From NCBI RefSeq assembly GCF_019279795.1, contig NC_056726.1:1020330527-1020394526 (forward strand): a DNA stretch of 64,000 nucleotides. The letters are read 5' to 3'. The DNA comes from Protopterus annectens. Taxonomy: Eukaryota > Chordata > Ceratodontiformes > Protopteridae. Of this stretch, positions 48,591-58,919 are shown one piece after another. The notes below the pieces were generated by a model. It was not told the DNA's origin. It did no database searches and saw only the letters and a list, made by a program, of their open reading frames with translations. A program made the translations under genes and the position numbers. The stretch's first letter is position 1. Each line of letters starts with the position of its first letter.

Positions 48591-49108
48591 GATGGTGTCC
48601 ATTGATTTGTTGTGAGTACTGACACTGTTAAATGGCAGCCTTTGTATCCTGGCACTAGACTGACTTGTCACAACCTGCTGTTCTAGTAGGTACCATCTAG
48701 GTTACTCAGAGCTGTGTACTGTCCATATCTGTGGCCTCCTGTCCTTCCATTGTCCAGCTTTTCTGCAGTAACAAATATTGACTTATGGACAGCCTGGAGA
48801 ACACCTACCATAGGTGTAGATGACATGCAAAATAGTAGGCACAGCCTGTCTCAAACCATGGACCCTGTCACTCACAGTAATGAACTTAGCCCAGTGAGCC
48901 ACAGCAGCCAACAGTCAGTGCTGTCCACTTCCTGACACTATTAACCTCACACATACATAGCACATTGACCTCTGCATATTGTATAAATTGAACATGTTAG
49001 CAAGTTGATTAGGACAGCCCTGGGAATGTGTGGCCTGCTGCTATTAACTTGCAAACATAACTGTTACTGCAGTTCTATGGAAAGACAGATGTGTGGGGGG
49101 TAGGGGGA
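48591..49108. other. No gene recognised
   Basis: A pyrimidine tract ending CTTTTCTGCAG (about 48,767) precedes a frame of about 55 codons rich in Ser/Thr/Gln. It could be an exon of a Harbinger accessory gene, but nothing confirms it. Confidence 0.3.
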
Positions 49109-49426
49109 CATAACTCTCAACTGTACAGATTTTTGCAGAATGTCCAGATGTTTGCCTCACATTTTGGGTCCATTTCTCATAACATTGTGGCTGTCTGGAA
49201 AATTACTGGCAAATTATTAAAGACTGAAGTTAGAAAGGAATGACAGACATTTGAGTTCCAGACTTCTTACCCTTCAGAGAATTCATGCTACTGCAAAACC
49301 TGTTAATCTGTCAACTTTGTACATTTGTAAGAGAAATATTTAACAATTCTCCCTGTTTTGGGTCTTTGTCTCACATTTCTTTATGGCTTTCTACAGATTT
49401 TTTGCTCTAAGAGGTAGATAGGTATG
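49109..49426 (+). mobile_element. hAT-like MITE, diverged copy
   Basis: Starts CATAACTCTCAACTG and ends TAGGTATG. It aligns along its whole length with 44,916-45,233, including GATTTTTGCAGAATGTCC near the left end. Confidence 0.65.
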
Positions 49427-50007
49427 TATGAGACTCCAACATTGACATCCATGCATCTGCCCTATGACCCAGCTGTTTGAAAGTCCCTCACACAGTGCAG
49501 TGGTTTTGGTGGCTTGGGGCCTACTGCATATTCTGGGGCAGAGATTCCCTCTTGTCCAACATAGCTGTCCGTTGTCTGCTGCTATCCTGGTGTCCCACTT
49601 CATTTCCTTGCATACATTCATCAATACCATGCATATACTACCACAGTCTACTACCCCATTCATTTGTTGTTAAGAAGAGTGACACCTTGTGCCTGCAGCA
49701 GTTGAGAAGATAGTGCTTCAGGGCTGACTCTGTATACAGCCTATACATGGTAAGGTATAGCTAGTGTGATGTGGCTGGCATCCTTTTTACTGTGTGTATG
49801 TGAGTCGGAGTGAGGTGTCAGTCCCTGGGTACCTAGGTTGTCAGTGTATGTGCTATGCATTACCTGTTTGTCAAGGCCATTGTGTACTGGACATGCCTAC
49901 ATATGCCTACAGGGACAGGCTCAGGGGCTTCCTCCTCCAAGCATCCTGTGCCTGTGGGGACCTTGGCAATGGTGGCAGCTGTGTCTCCCTTTCCTGTGAT
50001 GTTCCTG
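49427..50007. other. No gene recognised; may be Harbinger non-coding DNA
   Basis: Lies just beyond the stop of the HARBI1 pseudogene. Minus-strand sequence adjacent to that stop has no further homology I can see. Frames are short. Confidence 0.35.
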
Positions 50008-51089
50008 CTACAGCTGTTTCAACAGGATCATATGGTGTAGCATGGCAGATACTATGAAAATGTGTCCACATGTGGCTGCAAAGTACTGCAGGATTCCACC
50101 AGGAGGGTGGCCTAATGGTTAAGGTGTTTGCCTTACAAACACAAGGTGCAGGGTTTGAGTCTCACAAGGGGTAATTGGCTAGGCTTAAAATGGCTCTCAA
50201 GTGCAGTTAGCCTAGTACTAATCTATGAACACATGATAGCTATACGTCAAGGCAGCAGAATCGTGACTTGAGAAGCCCAAACACATGCTCTATGATGTTA
50301 CTAGTCTGTGCTTGTGCCTCATTATGGCGTTCTTCAGTGTGTGTGTATGTGTGCATTTCTGATGGGTGTTATCATCCATGGTTCCAGTACATAACCAGCA
50401 ACCCCCACTAGATGGCCATATGGGATGTCCCCCTGGCAAATGCCTGGTACAGCTGTGTTGCATGTCAGATGTCGGAGCCGTGATAACTGCCAGGGCTACC
50501 AGCACACACACTGATGATAAATACCCTGGGCATTGCACATGACCTGGCAGTTGATGGAGTGGTACCCCCTGCGGTTGACGTAGACTCTACCCTCCTCACC
50601 AGGTGGTGGTTTGATGAGCATATGAGTGCAGTCTATGGCAACCAGTACCTCTGGGTAGTGTGCTACATGTTGGAAGAGGTGCATATTGCTGGTCCTCTCC
50701 TCAGGGGTGTTGGAGAAATAAATGTGCTCACTGGCATGTGTTAGCATAACATCCAGGAACTAGTGGAGTACCCTGGATGTGGATGCCTGTGAGACCCCCA
50801 TGATGTCCCCAGTAGGTCTTTGGAAAATACCTGTAGCTAGTATTCTTAAGGCTACATATGCCTTTGTTTCCAGTGGGATGGTTTCTCCTCTGCTGGGTCT
50901 GGGATTGATGTGAGGGTGGCAGAGCTCAGTGAGTTCCTGCAGTATGTCCCTGTCCACCCTGTAGAACTCTACTATCTTCAGCTCATGTAACCAGTGAAAG
51001 GTTACCCTGGGCCTGAGCAATCTTCTCCTCCTCAGTCTGGGCCTACTGTCAGCATCATCATCATCGCTTGACCTCAGCCTGTAGTGCAT
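50008..51089 (-). pseudogene. Harbinger transposase (HARBI1-like), split by a SINE
   Basis: The order on the minus strand is: acidic/basic N-terminus (RSSDDDDADSRPRLRRRRLL); helical DNA-binding region (LALRILATG-type block: KAYVALRILATGIFQRPTGD, then GVSQASTSRVLH); and the DDE nuclease domain. Its first Asp is in VAIDCTHMLIKPPP, followed by YVNRRGYHSINCQVMCNAQG. The conserved LLGDSGY block with the second Asp is shortened to LL plus GYVLEPW, so that Asp is lost. The Glu is in NIIEHVFGLLKSRF. The end, GGILQYFAATCGHIF and AMLHHMILLKQL, lies beyond an inserted SINE. A TAG at 50,760-50,762 probably replaces a Gln codon. Harbinger transposases excise and insert the element with a Myb-like partner. 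Inactive. Confidence 0.9.
50103..50232 (+). repeat. tRNA-derived SINE with LINE-like 3' tail, second copy
   Basis: Box A TGGCCTAATGG, box B GGTTTGAGTCT, then TTGGCTAGGCTTA and TAGCCTAGTACTAATCTATG. Same family as 7,618-7,755. It splits the last exon region of the HARBI1 pseudogene. Exact ends and target duplication cannot be fixed. Confidence 0.8.
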
Positions 51090-51439
51090 ACAGATGTAGC
51101 ACAGCAGCAGCAGCAGCCCCTATAATTTGGTCAGTTAAAATTCCCAAGTGTATACTCCAATGGTGCAGAGTATGTTGGAAAAATCAGACTGAAGGGTATA
51201 TGCGTACTTTACACTGGTGTGCTACAGATGCAGACTGTGTGACTGGCTGATTATGATGCATTCCACCTGCCAGCTATATTATTGAGGGGTTTGAATGGGC
51301 CAGTCTCAGTGGAACAGGGCTTGTCAGTCATTTATACTTTATTGGCTTTCCCAGGATATTTCCTTTTATTTATCTTTTTTTCAATTTCTTCCACTGCTAA
51401 ATCCCACGGCAATCTGTGCAAACCAGTGGAGCTAATGTA

Positions 51440-51620
51440 AACATTGCTCAGCAGTTTAGACCCTCCTCTGCACACAGGCATGCTTAGCTTTTCTTTAACT
51501 TGCTAAAACACGTGCAGTGGGGCTAAGTATAGCTTAGCTATCCAGACACCCCCCTGCTTAGCTGTGCTTAGTTGAGCACAAACAGACGCCACTAAGCTCC
51601 AATCCGCTTACATGTGCTAT
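51440..51620. repeat. GCTTAGC-rich cluster near HARBI1
   Basis: Multiple GCTTAGC/GCTAAGC-type motifs in both orientations about 350 bases upstream of the transposase start. The position is that expected for the end region of a Harbinger element. Terminal repeats are not delimited. Confidence 0.5.
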
Positions 51621-52446
51621 GACAACCCCCCTTTTTATGGTACCTATCAGATCTGCCTACACCAATACAGTTCTAAACCTACCACAGTTAGCACCCACGG
51701 ACACAGTGGTCCTTTTTGCGATTCAGTAACCCAGGTTCATGTACATACACCTAATTGCATATAACCTGGATACAGCACTAGGCCAAGGCCTATCTCCTTG
51801 GCAACCACTATAACCTGCCATTGTATGACTCTGACTGCTGGGCAGTACACTACAATAACTTTGCATACCTTTATATTTCATATTTTACACATTTTATTTT
51901 TTTTTTCAAAAATAGCACGTTTCCCCACAGCTGCACGCCACTTAAATGTGGCATATGTTTTAAAAAAATAAGATTAATTTTTCATATATTGCATTACATT
52001 TTCATGTCAATGGCCATAGATTTGGCCATTTGCATGGCTACTGCCAAATATACAACCTTTTATTTGGGCTGTTACAGCCCCTGATTACATTTTATAGTCC
52101 AGTACATGGTTTGTAAAAACATACATTTCTCCTGCAGACACAGCACCTACATGGATGCCTTTCTGCTTGCAGGATTGAGAGATCATCTCATTTGCATGGT
52201 TTTCACCTGCAGATGAGGGGATTTGCATTCCACGGACACCTCCGTGCTTGCACCTTGTCTGCACACTTGTGCACGCACCCAGCCCTGTTTCTTGGATTAT
52301 TTGGTGGCCATATTTCATGTTCAGGCCACAACACTATTCCTAAATTGAGAACCGCTCCATGTAGGGTTTATTGAATTACCCCCTATATCTAAAATAGAAT
52401 ATGTGCAAATATGTATTGAGATACTTGGAAAATGTGTTTTATATAT
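51621..52446. other. No gene recognised
   Basis: AT-rich with short frames. Nothing assigned. Confidence 0.35.
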
Positions 52447-53264
<818 letters not shown>

Positions 53265-53420
53265 ATGCAATCCATTTCACAATGCAATGTGTTTTGTAAG
53301 GGTTAGCTGTAATTTGGTTAAGCTTTTTAAGATGCCAGATTCAGGAATGATATTGAAGGCCTTATACAATGGGGCTCTCAAAACTTCGGAGCATGTACAA
53401 ATTTCATGAGTAAAAATAAA
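53265..53420 (-). pseudogene. Possible ancient LINE reverse-transcriptase fragment
   Basis: The minus-strand translation contains YKAFNIIPESGILKSLTKLQ, which lines up with the RT motif A region KAFDTIPHSGIIDKLTKLGI of LINE copy 2. The catalytic Asp of motif A is replaced by Asn. Flanking residues are not recognisable, so this is a short, very old piece at best. Confidence 0.5.
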
Positions 53421-54348
53421 AAACTTTGGAGCATGTGTTTTCATTGAGTAAAACTCTCTAACTATAGTGTAAGGGGTAGTGTTCCTGCACCCTGACTTAT
53501 TATAAGCAGTTCTAATGATGTGATATGATATAGTTATTGTCAACATCATGAATGTCAACATCATTCATCAATGAATGTAACGGTATTGCATTTTATGGAA
53601 AAAAGTGTTTCTCTGAGGTGCAGCAAACATTGAGCTAATTTATATTATGTAACTGAGTACAGGGGTGAAATCCTTTGGATACAGTGGGAAGGACTTATTC
53701 ATTAGTTAAAAAATGTCTTCTCATTCTATTTTTGATTCATTTTTCCAGTTTAATTGGAATTCAAAATCGTCATCCTCATATTACAGAGCCATTCCTAAGG
53801 CCAGTGCACCTCAATGAAACGAAAGCAGGGTTTGACTGCAGAAAATAACTTTATTTATAAACCTCAGTTCAACATTCTGTTTAGTATACATGGGTAGAAA
53901 TAAGAGACCATAATTCAATCTGCAGCAGGATTACTTGAGTAGTCTTTGCTGAAGAACAAACAATCTATGAACACGATAATCAGTAGTTTTTCTTTGTTAG
54001 TAGCTAGAAATGGACAGTACTTTTATTTCTAATCATAAAATATGTACACTTAGAATACACATACACTTAGAGTACACACAGAATGTGTGCATCTATTTAT
54101 GGCAATATTTGGGAAATTATCTTTTTGTTTAATAACTAGCATTCATAACTTTAATAAAAAGATGTTTCAGAATGATTCTAATTATTATTTAGATCAATTT
54201 GTTCCATGTAACACATTTATGAGGAACTATTTCCTATGTTTCTATTGTGTAATATAGAACATTCCATTTTTTTATGCAAGGTTTTCCAGTATATAGAATT
54301 CTGCTCATAAAAATGTCATATAAAAGACATACCCCGAGATTCAAAAAA
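53421..54348. other. No gene recognised
   Basis: AT-rich, with short frames only. Confidence 0.35.
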
Positions 54349-54382
54349 CTCCGTGCAGGAATAGTACTATTCCTGCACGGAG
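54349..54382. repeat. Perfect 34-bp palindrome
   Basis: Two 17-base arms (CTCCGTGCAGGAATAGT and its exact reverse complement) with no spacer. It could mark the end-to-end joint of a foldback element, as GC-richer DNA continues to the right. Confidence 0.9.
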
Positions 54383-54534
54383 TGAACGGCATCCATGTAG
54401 CACTAGCATTAACAGCAGCAGCACACCGTGCATATTCATAAAGGCGCGCTACTGCTAAGGCTAAATGGACACAAAGACTACTGAGTGCAGCGGGTGTGTT
54501 TAAGTATTGCATGCACATCTAACATGCCCCCGGC

Positions 54535-54690
54535 ACTCAGAAAGTGCCATACAGCACTTATTAAATGCATTTCAGTGTCTGCAGACACTGAAAGCAAATA
54601 AAACAGCTATGTCAGTGCCTGCGGACACTGAAAAAGCTAGTAGATAAGTAAATAAATGCATGAGTGCCGTATGGCACTTTGCAAGTGCTT
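54535..54690. repeat. Nested inverted repeat
   Basis: Outer arms AAAGTGCCATACAGCACTT and a near-complementary TGAGTGCCGTATGGCACTTT enclose an 18-base palindrome, CAGTGTCTGCAGACACTG, and a one-off variant of it. A cruciform or hairpin RNA is possible. No coding. Confidence 0.75.
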
Positions 54691-54786
54691 TCAGTGTCCA
54701 TGGACAGGATAGGAAGCAATGCAGGGCGTGTGTGTGTGACAGGTACTGTCCCGCAACCCCTGCTTTGTCAAAGTGCAGTACAGCAA

Positions 54787-55375
54787 TTTACCTGTCAACT
54801 GCACAGATTTTCGCAGAATGTCCAGAGTGTTGCCTAATATATTTGGTCAGGCATACCTCTCAACTGCACAGATCTTTGCAGAATGGCCATAGTGTCGGCT
54901 CACATATTTGGTCAGCTCGCATACTTCTCAACTATACAGATTTTCACAGAATGTCCAGAGTTTTGCCTTATATATTTGGTCAGGCATACCTCTCAACTGA
55001 ACAGATCTTCGCAGAATGTCCATAGTGTTGGCTCACATATTTGGTCAGACCACATATCTCTCAACTGCACAGATCTTAGCAGAATGTCCATAGTGCTGTT
55101 TCACATATTTGGTCATCCCACATCCCTATCAACTACACAGATCTTCACAGAAAGTCCAGAGTGTTGCCTCACATATTTAGTCAGCCCGCATACCTCTCAA
55201 CTGCACAGATCTTAGCAGAATGTCCATAGTGTTGGCTCACGTATTTGGTCAGCCCACATACCTCTCAACTGCACAGATTTTCACATAATGTCCACAGTGT
55301 TGCCTTATATATTTGGTCAGGCATACCTCTCAACTGCACAGATTTTTGCAGAATGTCCAGCTTTTTGTCTCATAT
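54787..55375. repeat. Minisatellite of about 64-bp units made from a MITE end
   Basis: Nine units carry (C)ATACCTCTCAACTGCACAG, (G/C)CAGAATGTCCA and CATATTTGGTCA. This equals the left end of the hAT-like MITE at 44,916 and 49,109. The last unit runs on into MITE interior to about 55,540. Confidence 0.85.
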
Positions 55376-55540
55376 TTTTGTTCTGTACCTCATACAAATT
55401 GTTTTTTTTTAGTTACAAATAATGACAAATATTTGAGTATCAGATTTCATAGTCTTCAGAAAAACCATGCTAGTGCACAACCCGTTAAATATCGCTCTGA
55501 CAAACAGAACATTGATAGAATGACAGGTTGTGCATTACCA

Positions 55541-55943
55541 AATGTTAAATATTAGTATTATGAATATATCTCATTAAAGTGCTGATATCATTTTTTTCAC
55601 ATATAAGTGACGTTTAAGCATAGCCAAGCATGTTTGCACTCCAGGTTGTTGTATGAGCTAAATACAAAATTTATAGACAGAAATTTTTAACAATGAAATA
55701 ATGTAGCAGTTAGTGCTCTGGCTTGGCATGCAGGAGTTCAGGGTTTAATTAGCAAGGCAGTCCATTCCTTTTGTAAATGATAAGCATTGTTACATGAATT
55801 TTATTTTTATTTTTCACAATGATGTAGGAATTGATATTTGTTAACCAGGGTAGTGTATCTGTTCCAGAATTGCAGTGTCAGTAGATATATGATGTGAACT
55901 GTGCTATCACCCTTTCTTAGTTTCGTTTTTTTTAAATTAAGGC
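55541..55943. repeat. Fragments: tRNA-like block and retroposon tail
   Basis: About 55,690-55,760 has a degenerate tRNA-like block (GTAGCAGTTAGTGC, then GTTCAGGGTTTAAT). From 55,838, TTTGTTAACCAGGGTAGTGT is a weak relative of the tail family at 6,858 and a closer relative of 58,178. Confidence 0.4.
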
Positions 55944-56080
55944 ATGTTTAAGCAGGTTTAAGCAGCGCTAAGTGATGCCAAGCAGGATTAAGCACCTTTA
56001 GGGCTGAGTGGCGTTTAGCATCGCTTAACATCGCACAAACCTGCACAAACCCACTTACAACTGCTTAAAACTGCTCTAAT
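55944..56080. repeat. GCTTA-rich foldback, inverted relative of 2,036-2,200
   Basis: Its reverse complement contains GCAGTTTTAAGCAGTTGTAA and GTGGGTTTG, matching the left arm of the repeat at 2,036. The rest holds AAGCA/GCTTA motifs in both orientations. Confidence 0.55.
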
Positions 56081-56104
56081 CCCTCTGTCTCCATCAGCCA
56101 CTGT

Positions 56105-56245
56105 TCTGCCTAGCAACAAAATGATCAGCCCTGGCAAGTTTCAGACCGAGGACCCTGTACACTGCAGTCAGAAAAACTATTGCTACACCATATAAGCTGT
56201 GAGGGTTACTAGTGTTTCAGTAAATATATCATGCATAATGGTCAA
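56105..56245 (-). repeat. tRNA-like SINE unit, single copy
   Basis: Matches the unit repeated at 7,216-7,600: AGGACCCTGTACACTGCAGT, TAAGCTGTG and TAAATATATCATGCATAATG in the same order. Box B is degraded. Confidence 0.6.
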
Positions 56246-56379
56246 CTAACATTACGGAAAAACGTCTGTAGAATCAATAATGTTTGCCAAATATAGTCTA
56301 TTGAAATACCAGAACACTCTAGCAAAGCTTATGTAACCCTAAGATGGCTGGGAGTTCATTACAGCAACCCCATAGAAAA

Positions 56380-56820
56380 GGGACAGTTAGACGTGGCAGT
56401 TGTAACTTTTGAGACTACATATATGCAGGGTTTATATTTGAACATCCTGACAGTGGCATTAGATTTGAGGTGACAGTGAATACTGATTGTAACACCAAGA
56501 ACGTGGTATATCTGGCTTGATGTATAACATGTCATTCCTTTTATACAGGGAAGACTAACAGGGAGTGTATAAGATATCATATATATTGTATGAAAAGGGG
56601 CACACTTACAGTGCCATAGCAAAGGGTATGTTGGAGTTGGAATTTGACCATCCATTTAGGTTAAATGTTCTAGAAATAGTGAGAGATGATGTTAGGTTGG
56701 GCAATCTGTCCAACATCACCAAGGAAAAGTAAGTTAAATGGATTATTAGACTTTGAGCACAATTGGGGAAGGGTGTAAATGATCATATAGCAATTACATC
56801 CACACTAAAGAATAGGAAAC
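56380..56820 (+). pseudogene. Penelope-like GIY-YIG nuclease remnant
   Basis: The plus-strand translation near 56,410-56,640 keeps the outline of a Penelope GIY-YIG endonuclease with its Cys-rich lead. YAGFIFEHPDSGIRFEV is followed by NVVYLA, then CITCHSFYTGKTNRE and a short basic helix. Stops occur at the Lys position before CITC and in the flanks. The spacing and the FYTGKT motif match the intact domain at 62,133 (FYLGKT). GIY-YIG nicks target DNA for Penelope elements. No RT from this copy remains; its 3' end is visible at 57,111-57,190. Confidence 0.8.
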
Positions 56821-56838
56821 TTAAAAAGTAAAGAAACC

Positions 56839-56842
<4 letters not shown>

Positions 56843-56900
<58 letters not shown>
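56843..56900. repeat. (AT)n microsatellite
   Basis: A pure TA run inside the 3' part of the degraded Penelope element, as also seen in the repeats of the intact one. Confidence 0.95.
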
Positions 56901-56901
<1 letters not shown>

Positions 56902-57110
56902 ATATAAATTGTTTATATATATTTTTGTGTTTTATATATCTGTGTATAGTTAGATTTATAACTTTATATTTATAAATTTTGTTCATTATATCTTTAACAG
57001 GTGATGTGAATAAAAATGGTTATGCATTATGATGTCATGGAAAAAAAATCATATGGTCCGTTGATTTGAAAGATGCTCTTATATTTAAAGTAAGTGTTTG
57101 TCGTTATATG

Positions 57111-57160
57111 TGAAGGTCTGATGAAGCAAATGGTATATGTGTGAAAGCGCTTACCTGTTT
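57111..57160 (+). ncRNA. Hammerhead-ribozyme-like motif, degraded Penelope element
   Basis: Core CTGATGA (57,118-57,124) and GAAA (57,143-57,146) flank a stem II with pairs G126-U142, C127-G141, A128-U140, A130-U138 and U131-A137 (last three digits), after one unpaired A. Stem III is the loopless palindrome AGCGCT, giving a C-U-U cleavage triplet. Stem I has four consecutive pairs (TGGA reading outward, against ACCT). Type I architecture with a tiny stem III is known for Penelope elements. Activity is not shown. Confidence 0.75.
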
Positions 57161-57253
57161 CTTATTAAAACATTTTTTATTGGATCCCACATTTGAAGTT
57201 ATTTTACTTTGTCAGACTATCTGCAGTAAGATGCTTGAGTATTGTCTGGTGCG

Positions 57254-57256
<3 letters not shown>

Positions 57257-57311
<55 letters not shown>
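57257..57311. repeat. (AT)n microsatellite
   Basis: TA run abutting the left end of the MITE-like element. Confidence 0.95.
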
Positions 57312-57312
<1 letters not shown>

Positions 57313-57915
57313 TCTAGGACTAATTACCGATGACACGTTTCACTGAAACTGAAACGGTCAAGCACACTTTTGCGAAATGTAGCAAAACACAAGCCTTTTA
57401 GTTTCCCTTAAGGACTCCTCTTGAACCTCTTGTAAGAACAAATCCAAAAACAAACAGTTTGGATTCTGTTTAGTTATTTTTTGGATTTACACTTTTGCAA
57501 AAGCGCTTTTTCACTGAAATAAAACACTTCAGAGAAAGCCTGCTTAAAAAAAAAAAAAAAAAAAAAAAGACAACATTTTAAAAAACAAGAAAACATTAAT
57601 CACATTCATGCAGGGGGGCAAGCCCTCTGCAACCCCAGTGTGGTCCCCCACACCCACCCTACCTTTATATTCTCACTCCAAGACCGCACTACAGTGGTGA
57701 AAAAGGGAATATTCCATTATCCTTCTGTGCTACAATCTCAGCAAAAGCCATTTTCTCATGTTTTTTTCCTTTTTTTAACTCTGTTTCATAAAAGTGCTTT
57801 TTCAGTGAAAAAGCACTTTCACGAAAGTGTGCTCGCCCATTTCAGTTTCATTTAGTTAGTTATTTAGCTTGAGACAGTTTTCATCTTCATGGGAATTACC
57901 ATATCCTAGTCCCAT
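57312..57915. mobile_element. MITE-like element with about 31-bp inverted repeats
   Basis: AAACTGAAACGGTCAAGCAC (57,346 on) recurs inverted at about 57,815-57,848 with a few mismatches. Outside these, CTAGGACTAATTACC on the left and the reverse complement of GGAATTACCATATCCTAG on the right are also related. The interior has (A)n and several TTTCACTGAAA-type short palindromes. No coding capacity; superfamily unknown. Confidence 0.6.
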
Positions 57916-57961
57916 AGATATATATATATATATATATATTTATTTATATATTTATATATAT

Positions 57962-58000
<39 letters not shown>

Positions 58001-58011
58001 TATATATATAT

Positions 58012-58055
<44 letters not shown>

Positions 58056-58074
58056 CACAATAGTTATAATTTAC

Positions 58075-58119
<45 letters not shown>

Positions 58120-58137
58120 TAATAGTTATAATTTACA
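57916..58137. repeat. (AT)n microsatellites with duplicated spacer
   Basis: Several TA runs are separated by two copies of AATAGTTATAATTTACAT, so the tract has duplicated locally. Confidence 0.95.
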
Positions 58138-58177
58138 TATTTCTATTTCATTTATTATTGAAGTTGAAGCATGTAGT

Positions 58178-58300
58178 AGTTGATATTTGTTAACCAGGTT
58201 AGTGTAGCAGGTCCACAACTGTAGTGTCAATAGATATATGATGTGAAATTTCCTGTGTAAACACAAGTGTCCCAGACAGAGCAGTCACACCCCAATGTAA
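58178..58300 (-). repeat. Retroposon tail fragment
   Basis: TTTGTTAACCAGGTTAGTGT and AGTGTCAATAGATATATGAT match 55,838-55,905 closely and the 6,858 family weakly. Confidence 0.45.
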
Positions 58301-58380
58301 TGTAAGGACACCACAAGGGGTATGTCATGTTAAGTGAAACATATACATCTAATAAGATGTTGGCAATGACTAAGTAATGG

Positions 58381-58532
58381 CCACAAAAGGAGAAAGGAGA
58401 AATCCACAAATCACAAAGCCAAATCCACAAATTTATTAGTTAGCGCTTTCATGCACCATCAATACGTGCACTTCCTCAGACAAATGAATTAAGAAATTAC
58501 ACTGCTTAAATACAAAAAAACACACTTTTTAA

Positions 58533-58535
<3 letters not shown>
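58381..58535 (-). repeat. Inverted 5' copy of the pseudo-LTR end
   Basis: About 150 bases are the near-perfect reverse complement of 58,742-58,897, forming a large hairpin around the AT tract. The hammerhead-like motif is present here on the minus strand (58,441-58,490 contains the core inverted, CTTCCTCAG and TTTCATGCACC). Confidence 0.9.
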
Positions 58536-58597
<62 letters not shown>

Positions 58598-58915
58598 AAT
58601 ATGTCGAATTGGATAACATAGATTTATTATTATTTAGGAGCAGGTTATTTTTAGGTGTTGTGTCTAGTAAAGTTTTGGGTAGGTAATAACATAATTTAAT
58701 TCATATTATCCAATTAATTAATTGGTTAACGTGTTAATTGATGTGTTTTTTTGTATTTAAGCAGTGTAATTTCTTAATTCATTTGTCTGAGGAAGTGCAC
58801 GTATTGATGGTACATGAAAGCGCTAACTAATAAATTTGTGGATTTGGCTTTGTGATTTGTGGATTTCTCCTTTTTCCTTTTGTGGCTTATAGTTGTTTTG
58901 ACTTGGTTTATTCGT
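58526..58915 (+). repeat. Penelope 5' pseudo-LTR
   Basis: Begins with TTTTTAAATTTATATAT and an AT tract of about 55 bases. It then matches the 3' repeat almost base for base from TTTAATATGTCGAATTGGAT to CTTGGTTTATT. Confidence 0.93.
58776..58837 (+). ncRNA. Hammerhead-ribozyme-like motif, 5' pseudo-LTR
   Basis: Core CTGAGGA (58,787-58,793) and GAAA (58,816-58,819). Stem II is GTGCAC against GTACAT, with one C-A mismatch and one unpaired A before it. Stem III is the palindrome AGCGCT (58,819-58,824), giving a C-U-A triplet with cleavage predicted after 58,825. Stem I pairs 9 of 11 positions between 58,776-58,786 and 58,826-58,836. Such ribozymes are reported from Penelope repeats; this instance is untested. 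Confidence 0.8.
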
Positions 58916-58919
58916 GGTT

